Source of the DNA: Tetradesmus obliquus
Taxonomy: Eukaryota; Chlorophyta; Chlorophyceae; Sphaeropleales; Scenedesmaceae
Length of the DNA stretch: 64,000 nt
NCBI GenBank assembly: GCA_030272155.1
Contig: CP126195.1
Location: forward strand, 5,439,001-5,503,000
Direction of reading: 5' to 3'
Below, piece after piece: positions 34,678 to 47,200 of the stretch (positions within the stretch are counted from its first letter, which is position 1; each line of letters begins with the position of its first letter). Made by a program: the position numbers and the translations under genes. The notes beneath the pieces were generated by a model. The model was not told the DNA's origin. It saw nothing but the letters and a program-made list of their open reading frames with translations, and did not search any database.

Positions 34678-34707
34678 TGGATCAAACAAGCCCCCCTCGG
34701 CATAGTG
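34678..34707 (-). repeat. Right arm of a 30-bp inverted repeat
   Basis: Reverse complement of 32091-32120, 29 of 30 bases identical. The arms enclose about 2.6 kb. Confidence 0.85.
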
Positions 34708-35517
34708 TGGGTGATGACCAATGCAGCCTGCCACACAAGCCACGAGCCTGCCTAGATCGTGCATTTCTCGAAACAGCGGACGAGATTTTTACCTACATCT
34801 CACAGGTAGTACGCAACAAACGAACTTGGTAGCCTGGACAGAGTCCAATTTTCATCAGCGATGTTGGCTTAGGCCTACACATATTGCTGGCCACCACTGT
34901 GCTGCTTCATCGGTGCCTTTACCTATACGGCCACATGTTACCAATGACAGGCCTAATCAGGAAGCGGGGTATACAAGCATGAAAAACTAGATTCTGTGAT
35001 TGCCCATATCTTACAGTAGTCTCAGTACTGAGACTCTGTCATCTGCGAAGCTGGCTCTGGTGCCGCACCAGAGGCGGCCATTGCACCAACAAATGTAGTC
35101 ACGATTTCAATACAATATCAGCATTCGTGACTTGATCGCAAGGAAGAAAAGGATCCATACGCAGCACAAGCTACGCCACCCTGCTGCGGCCTCTATGACA
35201 ACACTGCAGCATGCTGTGTGCTTTCAGCAACACCTTGCAGAGCACGCATCACACAAACCACGCATGCCAAAACCTCAAGCTGTGTTGTGCATTGTGCCGC
35301 TAGGGGTTACCAAAGTGAGAGAAGGCGTCTCAGCTGATGCATGTTGGGTTAAACTGAGCCGCGCCGCCTGGCCCCTGCAAAGCGCGCCAAAGTGGTAATC
35401 CTTGGATGAAGATGATGCAAACACTTCAGCTTTGCAGTGTGTGCCGCGCACCACATGCTGAGATAAATAACTGAACTGCATGTCATTTTGTTCCGTGCCA
35501 GAAACATGCCAGAATTA

Positions 35518-36914
35518 TCACACGCCTGATCCATGCTGCGACACCACAGCTGGGTGAGCAGGCTTGTTAGGCAAGCACACAGATGGCTCCCCCCACATGA
35601 TTTCATGAATGTTGCCCCACCTTCCAGACAGCCACGCCCCCAGCCGCCCAAAACCGCTCTTTCGCGAAATAACATGGTAATCCGCCAAGCTAAACGCTAG
35701 CATGCTGCCTATGGAATGCTGCAACGCCACATTCATCGTCGACTCGGAGCACAGCGTGGGGTTGCCGTTGCGCTTGCAGTCCGTGTGCATGGCTTGTAGC
35801 GTCGTATCCGTTAGCATCTTCTCGCCGTAACGGTCCTTGGCAGCCCTTCGGAAGCTTCCATTGTCGGACAGCAGATACCAGATGACCTTCTGACCTGGCA
35901 CAGTCAGCACTGTTTCAATTTGCGTGGCGCAGTCGAAGAAGGGTGCTGCCAGATCCATCAGCATGGAGGTAGATACCGTGCCATACACACCATCATTGTT
36001 CATCAGCTTGTCCCCAAAGCGCACCTGCGCACACGTGGCAGCAGTCAAACACCAGGAGTCAGGTGGCAGCATGCTGATAGCATCCCTGGCTGCCTGCTGT
36101 GCCAGCAGCTGCCACTGACTCAGCATTGCAGGCAGTACATAGGTGCCCAGCACGAGTGCACATGCTTGCACCAGCCAGAACCTGCTGCAGCTGCCATTTG
36201 CAGGTGATGCTGGCTACCAGCAAAGCCCGCTTTGCGCGCGGCTGTTCCAGCATATGACAACAACGTCCAGAGTTCTCATCCAAGATGACTGTGCGGCTGC
36301 CGGCAATGCTGGCACTTAGCGCACTTCTCATTCCTGATGGCACCGCAAACATGCTACCTGCTTGTCCATCGCTGCTGTCCCCCACCTGGATGCCTATGCT
36401 GAGCACGTTAGGCTGCAGCAGCGGACGCTCTCAAGCTCTGCAATGCGGCTGCAACTAATATGTAACATGCAGTGTCCCCCTGTCCGCTGCTGCGCCTCAC
36501 CTGGATGCCAATGCTGAGCACGTTGGGCTGCTGCTGCTGCTGCCAGCAGCAGTGCTGCTGCTGCTGCTGCTGCTGCTGCTGAACCTCACCTGGATGCCTA
36601 TGCTGAGCACATTTGGCTGCAGCAGCGGCCGCCAGAAGGGCGCGTAGTACAGCGCCTGCACGGCAGCATTGGGCCGGCACAGCGCAAAGAAGCCACACAT
36701 GAAGGCCTCCTCGGGGCGCAGGCCCAGCGCCCAGAAGTCACCCCTGCAGCACCAGCAGCAGCACCAGCAGCAGCACCAGCACCAGCACCAGCAGCAGCAG
36801 CAGCGGCAGCAGCAGCAGCAGCATTTGTGTTTGCATGGTCGGTAGCGCGACAGCGGGGCTAGATGCTAACATGAAGGCCTCGGGGCGCAGGCCCAGCGCC
36901 CAGAAGTCACCTCT

Positions 36915-36967
<53 letters not shown>

Positions 36968-38665
36968 TGATTTGCCCATGACATCAACTATAGAACTAGC
37001 CCCAAAGCAGCAGCAATAGCAGAGTCACCATCAATTCTGTCTACGCCAACAGCGCTCCGCCATGTATCAGCAGAGGTTGATGGCAACCTCTGTTTGGATC
37101 TGGTGGCCAGCAAGCATCAAGCATATCCTTGCGCTGAGCAACAGCATGCAACTTGAGAAGCATAATGTCACTTGGCATGCCACCAGCGGACCTTGCAAGC
37201 ACAATTGTGCTTATCTGTGGCAAGGGTTGGTCAAGCATTTGTTGACGCTGTTCAACGGTGGCTCATCATACACCATGCAGCTTGCAATCATTGACTTTAG
37301 GGTTCACCTGTGGTAGGGGTTGGTGGTCATCTTCCACGTGGCACTTCTGCTGCGCTCTCCTGTGGTAGGGTTAGATTGGATGCCACTGATGCTGTGTAAC
37401 AGTAATGTGATGCACACAACGTAGCATGCAGCGATTAAGCTCACGACTCACCTGTGGTAGGGTTGACCAAGCATGGCTGCTCACAAATGCCGTGTAGCAG
37501 CAGCATTATCTACACAACGCAGCATGCAACCTGCAATTCAGGCCTTACCTGTGGTAGGGGTTTGTGGCCATCTTCCACGTGGCTCCCCTGTTGCTTGATG
37601 ACACCACATACGGCAGGCTGGGCCGGTCATCCGGAAACGTTGTCAGGTTGGTGGTGTGCAGCCACTCTAACAGCTTGACTGTGCCGTTGTTCCAGTTGAG
37701 CATGAGGTAATCCTGCAGCGCAGCACATGCAAGAACACAAGAGGTCAGTGGTGGTTCGGTGGTGTGCAGGGACTCCAGCAGCCTGACTGCCCCAAAGTTA
37801 CACATAAGAATCAGCGCAGGACATGCGGAACATCTGTGGCCTGCTGCCCCCGGCATTGCTGCTTGTGATGCCGCCTCTGCTGCTGCTTGTGCTGCTAGTG
37901 ATGCTGCTACTGATGCCGCTGCTTGTACTGTGTCTGTTTGCCGACTCTCAGTCCCAGCAGTAGCAGCATGCAGAAGCACATACCTCAGAGTCTGGTGCAT
38001 CGCGCTGTCATTTGCTGCTCATGCTGTTTCTTCTTATGCGCAGCACCTGCCACTTGCAAGGACCCACCTCGTCGTATGGGGCCGGCAGCGTCTGGTGCAT
38101 CGCGCTGTCATTTGCTGCTCATGCTGTGTTTCCTAATGCCCAGCACCTGCCACTTGCAAGGACCCACCTCATCGTATGGGGCCGGCAGCGTCTGATGCAT
38201 CGCGCTGTCATTTGCTGCTCATGCTGTTCCATCTAATGCCCAGCATCTGCCACTTGCAAGGACCCACCTCGTCGTATGGGGCCGGCAGCGTCTGGTGCAT
38301 CGCGCTGTCATTAGCCACATGGTTCCAGGTGTGGAAAGCATCCACAACAGCATCTGGCAGAGCCTCCGGATGTGTCCAGTTGAACAGGGGGTAATCACAT
38401 GCAGCTGCAAACCTTGGAATCGTGCCAGGATCTGGGTTGTATGCTGTGAATGCGCGCTTGCTCAGCAGCGCAAAATAAAACTGCGTGACCGTGCCTGTCA
38501 GCCTGTCCGCTGCTCCTGTTTGTGGTGCTACAGAGACAAGGTAGCGAGGCTTTGCTAGGCCGTTTACAATCGCTGCGTGCATTTGGGCATACTCGCGCAT
38601 TTGTGGTGACAGGTTGCACTTCCCAGACTGCGGGAAGACGTCCCACATGGATAGCTGCTGCTCAT

Positions 38666-38708
<43 letters not shown>

Positions 38709-38972
38709 TGCAGGTGGCGTGATTCTGCTACTTTTGCTGCTGCTGCTGCTGCTGCCGCCGGATCTGGGCATGGTAGCTAAGCTGCTGCCGCCGCCGATGC
38801 TGCTGCTGCTGCTGCCATGTGCGAGGCCCTCCATGCCTTTTTTGAACTCTGCCAGCCACCGGTGGTCTGAAAGTAACACAATTGTGTTTGCGCTCAGCAA
38901 ACCCAGCATCAGCAGCGACAGGAAAGATGTGGTGGACCTGTGGGGGCCATTTCCATGCCATGAGTACTGCAT
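35518..38972 (-). CDS. Diverged fucosyltransferase-like glycosyltransferase (copy 3)
   Basis: Four minus-strand exons, 38972-38268, 37712-37549, 36743-36590 and 36024-35518, give 509 residues with consistent phases. The start is the ATG at 38972 (MQYSWHGNG); the open frame extends upstream only with non-ATG codons. A membrane segment (about 15-33) and a Ser/Gly stem precede a catalytic domain collinear with copies 1 and 2: VSVAPQTGAADRLTG, LFNWTHPEALP, FMCGFFALCRPNAAVQ, IGIQ/VRFGDKL (interrupted by intron 3), WYLLSDNGSFRRAA, SLADYHVISRKSGFGR, LSGRWGNIHE. It lacks the basic CPRRPT tail of copies 1 and 2. The first three exon borders fall inside what is exon 1 of copies 1 and 2, whereas the exon 1-2 junction of those copies is uninterrupted here. 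Sugar specificity unknown. Confidence 0.68.
36395..36540 (-). repeat. Exon-3 donor decoys in glycosyltransferase 3
   Basis: The exon 3 end encoding PNVLSIGIQ plus its GTGAGG or GTGGGG donor is repeated downstream in gene direction at about 36500-36535 and 36380-36415, after the true end at 36590. Confidence 0.85.
36868..36964 (-). repeat. Exon-3 acceptor decoy and CAG run in glycosyltransferase 3
   Basis: A copy of the exon 3 start (GACTTCTGGGCGCTGGGCCT on the minus strand) with its CTGCAG acceptor lies at about 36868-36913, preceded in gene direction by a CTG-sense run of about 17 units (36914-36964). The true start is 36743. Confidence 0.85.
37305..37465 (-). repeat. Exon-2 donor decoys in glycosyltransferase 3
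   Basis: The exon 2 end encoding NPYHR and its donor recur as CCTGTGGTAGGG (plus strand) at about 37308, 37361 and 37448, after the true end at 37549. The copy at 37308-37345 keeps about 35 recognisable bases. Confidence 0.8.
37740..37812 (-). repeat. Exon-2 acceptor decoy in glycosyltransferase 3
   Basis: On the minus strand a degraded copy of the exon 2 start (encoding a segment like NFGAVRLLESLHTTE against the true NNGTVKLLEWLHTTN) lies just upstream of the true acceptor at 37713. Confidence 0.8.
37968..38267 (-). repeat. Exact 100-bp donor decoy array after exon 1 of glycosyltransferase 3
   Basis: The last 40 or so bases of exon 1 (encoding SAMHQTLPAPYDE) with the donor GTGGGTCC and following intron bases are repeated with exon-end positions 38268 (true), 38168 and 38068, a period of exactly 100 bases. 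A further degraded unit follows near 37985. The units are almost identical. Confidence 0.92.
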
Positions 38973-39034
38973 GGTGAAAGCCGGCTGGCTGCTTTGGGCA
39001 GCTGCTGCAGGAGTGCTGGCAACTCTTAGGCTTG

Positions 39035-39070
<36 letters not shown>

Positions 39071-42000
39071 TCTTGTTGGTGTCGACGAGTCTGCTGGCAG
39101 GGCTCCTAGTGCGGGTCACCAGCACGCAAGTATCTGCTGCTGCTGCTGCTGCTGCTGCCTATGGAGCTTGAGTGGCAGTTTGGTCTGGCTGCTGTCCTGG
39201 CGCTGTGCAGGCAGCTCTTGCTTTTGCATTACCTGCAAAATGCACACAATTTTTAGGTGAAACTCAGGTCTGCGTCGAACACGTTGTTGAACATGATGCT
39301 CCTGCGAGTTGCACTGCTGTTTCTGGCCTTGCTGCTCCTTGCTATGTTTTCAGCATCCTGCTGGCACCGCTGCCAATCAGAACTCTGCTGCTGTTGCCGC
39401 TGCTGCTGATGCTGCACCCACGAAAGAATCACTGTATATACATCAGCGTATTGTGTTTGTGTATCAGCAACCTGGCATCACCTCGGCGCCAAAATCTCGA
39501 TGTCACCACACGACAGCAGCTGTGATGCTTTGAATGCCGGTGATGTCACAGCTGCACAGCCGCTATCAAAGTTTTAGCTTCTAATCAATAACTCGCAGCT
39601 GAAGCTTTGCAGCAGTGGCCAAAAGAGGTTTCGCTGCCATCCAAGGCGAAACAGGACAACGCGCGAATCACTGTACTGCCGAGCATGCGGACACTTCACG
39701 GACACAATATGCACCACTATAAAACAACAGTATCTGATTCTGCAGCAGGCCCTCGCCTGCACGGGTATGCGCCCACAACTGTAACAGACACAGCCAACTG
39801 TCTGACAGTGTCTGGTGGGCCCCTGGCACTGACCGGATTTCTGGCACCCAGCACGAATCTACAGTAGCCGGATTGGTGCAGGCTGGCCACAGCACACTTG
39901 TATTGACGAAAGGGAACAATGGAATTCAGGAAGTTTAGCAGATGGCGCCGTTATTAGCGTGAAACGAGCAGCGACGTGGAGCACTAACACCGGCACCCCA
40001 GTGGAAGGTTGCTGCGCTGCAGCATCCGCAGTAGCAATGCTAGAGCAGCAGGTGCCAGCGTCAGCGCAGTATGCCCTAGCCCCAAGGCAATATGTCTAGC
40101 TGAAACTCAGCAGCCAAATGCTCGATACAGAAGGCGCAACGTGTGGGGCCCGCAGGAGGATCTGCAAGCACAGCGCTGGATACAGGCTCTGCACATTCTG
40201 CTGCTGGCGCACCCTGCTGCTGGCTCAGCACGGTGCGAACAGGAGTACTCTTACTAGTGCGTGTTGCTGCTGTTGCTGCTGTTGCTGCTGTTGCTGCTGC
40301 AGCAGCAGCGCTGCTGCTTGCGGAAAGACGGATACACAAATCGTAGATGCATGGCCCATGCAACGATCATGCACTTTGCAATGCTGAACCAGGATACCCC
40401 CGCGCAAAGTTTCCTGCTTGTAACGATGATCATCACTGATAATCTAGACGGGATGATCCAGTTTAAATGATGAGCCGGGCTGGCACAGCCTGTGCGGCGC
40501 CAACTGCTGCTGCCGCTGCTGCCCCGGCACTCAAGCAGAACACTTGAAAAATTCTTTCGTGCAACAGGGATGAGGAAAAGGTGAGCCATGCCAGGCACAT
40601 GTCACAGGCTCTTAGATGTGTCGTCCATGCCACCACAGTGTTGACTCAACATGTTGGACATGTAATGCGCTACCATGATGGTGACAAGGCACAAGCCCAC
40701 TGAACGGTGTGAGGTGCTGTTGGTGTTCTGAAGGAATTCAATGCAGACGTGTTTCCACGAAAGACACATGGCAACCCTCAGGCCCTGAGGGCCTGTAGCT
40801 ATTTTGGTTTGCGTGCCAGGCTGGTGTGGACAGCAGTCACAGTGTGGCCTGCCTGCTGTAAAGTCCTCAGGCACACGTGCATGCCACGTTTGTACAAGAC
40901 ACATGACATTTGACATTTAGTATATCAACAAACCGCAGGTTGTGCGCGTCCTCTGCTGCATTTCTGCCTTCAATGGCCGGGCGCTGCTTGCTGGGTGTGG
41001 TATTTGCTTTCGAAGGAGGCCCTTTGAGCGCTGATCAACATCGCCGATGCAGAAAATGATTGTGTAAAACGTCTTTGATTGACACGATCACAGCACTGCC
41101 TCGGCCAATTGCTGTGCGTGCTTTGGAAGGCAGCGCTCATACCCTCCAACTCGGTATCATACGCAACAGGAACTACAATTATTCAAGGTAAAACAGCATG
41201 GTAAGGCGGGTCTGAAGGACAAGTGGCCAAGACGCTGTCACACACCCTCAATGTTGTGTGTCTGCCGACCTTCCACCTTTCACCAGGCTCCTCCAAACGA
41301 AACATGATGGAACCACAGCAGAAAATCAACGTTTATTGAATTAATTGCAAGGTACTCTGCACGTCTGCGCTCAAGGTTACGCCCCGTGGTTACGCTGAGA
41401 CCATCACGCTAGCACCGGATCTTGCCGGAACAGCTTGATACAGACAGTTGAACGATTGTCAGCCGATTGAAGTACCAGGACAACGCGGATTAGTACCAAG
41501 CTGTGGGGACACGCACACCCAGCACTGATACGCGTTGCAAGCGCTCCATCAGCACATACAGAGCTATAACTTTTGGCAACAACTGCCGTTGCAACACGTT
41601 GCACGGTGAACAGCCAACGCCACCGCACAGGTATGTGGAAGCTATGCCGAAGTCACCCAGACACCCTGGCTCTTCGCGTTTTGCCGTTGATGGTCACACG
41701 CAATGTGGTCTTAATCTAACGAGCAGGTTAAGCAGTGTTGCGGTACGGGGAAGTTGTGGGGAACACCACTCAAACATGCCTCCCAGGCACACACTGAAGC
41801 TTGCTTTGCCAACTGCCTAGCTGCTGAACAGCTACATCAACAATCCACAACTTTAACTTGGTTGTTGGGCGGGCCTCAGCGGCTGCAGCACTGCATAATC
41901 AGCCACTGCCTGTGCTACTGTCACCAGCCTGACCACCACGCATCAACATGCACCAGGGTGCCTGCTGCTGTGCTGCACTTGCTCACAACTATCCCAACCA

Positions 42001-42231
42001 GCATGCTGTCTTGTTATGTGTATGTATGTCTCATGTGCAGGAGTGCACTGGCAGCAGCAGCAGCAGCAGCACCAGCAGCAAGCGTTTCTGTGCAGCAGCT
42101 AAACAGTCCCACGACAGTCAGCAGCTACAGCGGAGCACAGCCCTGCAGGTCGAGCAGCAGCGGCAAGCGGTGATATCATTAACAGCTGCAGCTGCAGCAA
42201 TTGGAGCACTGGCAACCCCCATGGGCGCGCA
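38973..42231. other. Divergent intergenic stretch
   Basis: Lies between the divergently transcribed glycosyltransferase 3 and the large matrix protein gene. Contains CTG runs near 39040-39065 and 39135-39158 and a GTTGCT/CTGTTG hexamer run near 40262-40300. No gene, RNA or mobile element is recognised. Both promoters should be here. Confidence 0.5.
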
Positions 42232-42912
42232 ATGAGCAGCAGCACCCCGACACCTCGGCTGCTGCCGCTGCTGCTGCTGGCGTGCGTGTGTGCATGCAGC
42301 GTAGAAGCGAGCGGCAGGCAGCTGCTGCAGACGCGCAACATCAATGTTGCTTGGACCATCGGATTGGCTTGTGACCACCCGTGGCTGAAAAATGCAACCT
42401 ACAGCTTCATAGACAAGCTGGGTAATGCATCCCTGCAGGACCTGACAGCGTTTGCAGGTGTCAGCAATGCCAAGTTTGTCAACAAAGGTCCTTGTAGGGA
42501 AATTATAGCGGTGAGCACAAAACATGGTGTAGCCCTCCGGTGCTGTGCAGGAACTAGTGCGCCTTCTCAAGGCAGCCCAGTATGCTACAGCTATTGCTGC
42601 TGCAGATGCTGCAGGCACGCACATGTGTTCCATTAGCAGTCCCATCAGCAGCACTGCACTGCTCAGCGACAGCTAACATGTGACAGCCACTGAGTGTGCC
42701 ATGGCCTCACCATTGTCTTTGTATGTAGGTGTGATGTTACTTCAGCAGTAGCCATTGAAGATGTTCCAACAGACCTCCATGCATGCACGTCAGAAACCAG
42801 GTTGCAGCTGCAGCACAGTACAAGCACCGCTGTCGCCTCACCCACCCCTGCCACAACTTGGCAGACACTGCCTGCTGCCTCCCAGTCCCTACTGATGCTG
42901 TCAATCGTAACC

Positions 42913-42948
<36 letters not shown>

Positions 42949-43642
42949 CTGCTGCTGCTGCTGCCACAGAGCTGGAACTCCGCCATGAAGATGGCAGGCT
43001 ACATGTACGCCTTCACTTTCACCGGCACAACAGCAACACAGGACAAGCTGCTGAGGGGAGCCAGACTGCGCGGTGGCTCGGGCCTTCCTGATGCAGCAGT
43101 GTGGCCACGCACAGTGGCTCTGCCTAAGAATGAGTTGAGGCCGCAGCGCAACGGCAAGCCGATGCGGCTGCGCGCAAACAGTGAGTGTGGCAGCGGGGGT
43201 GAAGGTTTTGGTCATGATGTCAATTCTGCAAGTATCTTCTGGGGCGTGGCTGGTGGGTTACAAAGAACCATGCAGGCAGTAGAAAGCAGCGGCCGGCGCA
43301 GGGGCGACCTGATTCTGTTGTGCGAGCGCCGGCTGTTGGTTGGCAGTTGTGGAATTGTGCTGAAAAGGCACCGCCTGTGAGGCACAAGGTGTAGAAAGTT
43401 TCAATAGCAAAATTACACATAAATATGTATGCAGCTGACATGCCAGGCTGGACTGCCTTCAATTGCCAGATTGCAACAGTTGGGCACATGCCTGCGCTTG
43501 TGTGTGACGGCTGCCTGCTCCTGCTGCCATAATCCTTGCTGTTGCAGCTGCTAGCACCCAGAACAATCCCACCTTTGACATTGTGCTGTATGCGAAGCCC
43601 GTCGCCCCACCACCCACACCAGTGAGATGTGCTGCCTGATAG

Positions 43643-43680
<38 letters not shown>

Positions 43681-44210
43681 TGCCAAGCACACCTGCTAGC
43701 AGCAGTGGTGGCATGCCCTGTGTGCATTTTTGACCGTCTGGGGGCCTGGCAAGAGCAGCAGGCGGTGCATCACGGCAGGCAGTTGAAACTGATGCATCCA
43801 AAAGCTGCATCCGCATATCTGTAGGGCTACCTGGCACCCCGTATGCTGTCTACATGTGCCAGCCACAACCCACACACAGCATTTGCAGACGAATCTGCTC
43901 GCACAGAATGCAACCCCTCTATCAACAGCATGCTGCTGTAGCACTGATCGCGCCCACCTTCTAATCAGTGCTCGTGTGTGTCCCATGTGCATGTTATGTT
44001 GTTGTTGAGCAGTCGCCCTCCCCCAAGCCGCCTTCCCCCAGCCCCTCTCCCAGCCCCAGCCCATCACCGGTAAGGAGCTCATCATGCTGCACTGCACATG
44101 CACTGTAGCTCAGCAGCAGCAGCAGCAGCAGCAAATTGCACGTGGTGCATGAATTGCACCAGCGTGTCGCCAGAAGCGGAAACATAATAAGGGTCGACAC
44201 TGGAACGCCT

Positions 44211-44249
<39 letters not shown>

Positions 44250-47200
44250 CTGCAGCAGCCAGCAGCCGGGAGGTGGCACATCAGGATCATCTGAACAATT
44301 GTGTCTACCGCGCGTCGCCAGCATTGCTGCTGCGCTGCCAGTTGATATGTTCTTGTTTGCGCCCCCCATGCAGCACCGTGCAGCACCAGCACATGCCTAG
44401 GTAGCTAGCTGTAGGTAGCTAGATAGCTCCTCAGGTCGCCTCCTAGCTACATTAGCGTAGCATCAGCTGTAGATCATTCCCTTTGCTTCTGGCTGCTGTA
44501 GGTTGTGGTTACCTGCGCCAACGCTAGCACCAATGCGACTGGCAGCGGGCCGTTTGTATGCCCGCCAGGCCAGCAGCTGAAGCCAAACCCTGGAACCATC
44601 ACAAGCCCAAATGCCACAAACTGCTGCGTGAGTAGAGGCAGCAGGGCAAGGGCTGCTGCCATAGCTGCTGCTGCTGCTGCTGCTGTTGCCTGTTCACAGG
44701 CGAATGGTCTGTTGCTGTGGCTGCTGTGTCTGCACTGACTCTTGCTGGTGCAGGGGGCTGCTGCCAAAGCTTCTCTGTGATTGAAATAAATACGCAACAA
44801 AATGGCAATACGACGCAACAAAACGGGGGAAGTACGTTGCAACGTGGGCCATGCATTGTTCAGACAGGCTATGGCTGCTGGTACAGCGGGGTCTGTGACT
44901 TACGCTGCGACTTCTTATGGAACTGAAGGTGTGCATGCTGCTGCTGGTTTACTTGCAGAGCCCCACATGTGCCACCTGGACGTGCCCTGCCGGCTTCACT
45001 CTGGTTGCAAATGCAAGCAATATCACAACCCTCAGCAACGCCACATGCTGCGTGAGTGCCGGAGCTCTTTTAGTTGACGCTTCAGCTTCTGGGCGGATGT
45101 GCATTGTCAGCAGCTACTGCAGCTGCAGCAGCGCCCAGGCACCTCCTGCAGCAGGCAGACAGACGGCCCTTTGCTCGGCAGCTGCGCCAGTACCTGACGC
45201 TGATCAGCATAAGCGGCAGGCCGCAGGCACTGTCTCAGCAGCCAGCTCAGCTGCTGTAGCAATAGCCATGCCGGAGCCAAGCAGTGCCGGCTGCGTGTGA
45301 TTGTGTGCAGACTACTTGAGCAGCAGCAGCATTGTGCAGCTTGAGTGCAGCACGCACCTTGCAGGAACTGCAGGCAATAAACAAAGTGCACGAACTGCAA
45401 ATTCCGATCCCCCGATGCTGATGCTGCTCTGCGCTGTGTGGCTGCTGATTGTCTTGGCTGCAGGTCTTCAAGGCGACATGTGCTGACCTGGGCACCAACA
45501 GCAGCACAGCCACGCCCTTTGCATGCCCGGCAGGCTATACCCTAAAGCCGAACGCCAGCAGCATTACCAACGTCACCCTCAACAGCACAACCTGCTGTGT
45601 GAGTTTGAGATATGCCTTGTGCCAACAATGCTGCTTCAAGCACACTTAGCGGATTGTTTACAATGTTGCAGTGCGCTTGCATGCTGTGCTCAAGTCATGC
45701 CAGTGGGCAGCACAGTCATTGTTTGAATTTGCTATCAGCTGATACAAAACTTGTGAGTTCTCAGTACAAGCTCATGTTGTAGCGCAACTTGCAGCTGCCT
45801 GACGTGCAGTGTCCACATCATGTGTGTTTGCTGCTTGCAGGACATGGCAGCAACATGCGGCAACGTCAACGCAACCAGCAGCGGCACTCCAACGCCGTTT
45901 GCCTGCCCAGCGGGCTCAGTGCTGAAGCAAAACTCAACCAGCATTCTGAACCCCAACGCCACGACCTGCTGCGTGAGTGTCGACAGTGCTACAAGGCCTT
46001 GCGTTGTTGAGTTGTCATGTAGATGCAATGCGTGCTGAGCATTGCTGTGCTTGCTTGATTGTGTACGGTGCTCTTCCGCAAGCCCTGCAAGCAGCAGCTG
46101 CATTTTCAAAATCACAAATGTCCTGCAAGCTTCCATGCCAGATGCAGTCAGGGCAGGATGTTTGGCGGCAGCTGTACTCAGCTCACTGACACTGCAGTGC
46201 TTGTGACGCTACTGCTATGACAAACACGTCCCAGCAGTTCCTGCAAGTTATCAGGCAGGTGCGACATGCCCCAGCTCACTGTCAGAGGCGCTGACGGTTC
46301 AAATCATGTCTCTGCTGCAACTTTGCGGCTTGCAGGATGCCGTTGCGACGTGTGCTGATACAAATCTGACAGCAAACGGCAGTACGCCATATGTATGTCC
46401 AGTCGGCTGGACGCCCAAGGCTAACGCAAGCACCATTGTCAACATCACAGATGGCAGCTGCTGTGTAAGTTTCATGACCGCTGCGTCGCCCTTGCTGCTG
46501 CTGCAGCCATTACGTTTCCGCGTCAGCGCGCTTCCAGCTGCTGCTGCATGTATGCTGTCAGTGCAGCGGTGAACGGCAAGCGGAGTTAGGCCGCTGTGTG
46601 CTATTGCCCTTCTTTCATCTGTTCCGCTCACACACCACTGTTAGACATCCATTTAGCTGCACCTCGACGCATGCGTGTGTGCTTGCTGTTTCTGCTTGCA
46701 GGACGCTCGTGCCACATGCGCCAACACCAACACAAGCATAGCAGCCAATGGCTCAGTGGTGGCTGTGACGCCATTCGTCTGCCCCAACGGCTTTGCTCTG
46801 GTTGCAAACTCCTCCAATGTTGCCAACGTCACCGCTTCAAACTGCTGTGTGAGTATCTGCTGTCACAGCATGCATGCCAATCCAACAATGCGGTTCAAGT
46901 CGAGCTGTTAAGTATGTGCCAAAAATCAGGGTTACCTAAAAGATCTCTGGAAAAAGATCTCCGGAAAAAGTGAATACAGCCCATGCTGTCACCACACAAA
47001 CGTCGTCCCAGCTCCAGCTTCTTGGCTGCGTGTTTCCAGGTTCCTTACACACAACCACCTGCAAGTGTTTACTTACCACGCCTTGTGTGCTGCTGCTGCT
47101 GCTGCTGCCCATCTGCAGGTGGCGGTGCCAACATGCACCAACATCAGCCCAAACCTCACAAATCCCAACGTCACCGTGCCATTCACGTGCCCACCAGACT

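Larger units (their letters stand above)
31676..35517. other. Intergenic stretch containing a long inverted repeat pair
   Basis: Upstream region of glycosyltransferase 2 and downstream region of glycosyltransferase 3. No convincing gene. It contains the 30-base inverted repeat pair at 32091 and 34678, and a direct TAGACAAGGAGGAC word at 32135-32148 and 34625-34638 just inside the arms. CCTTGGTAGG-like words are frequent at both ends. Confidence 0.5.
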
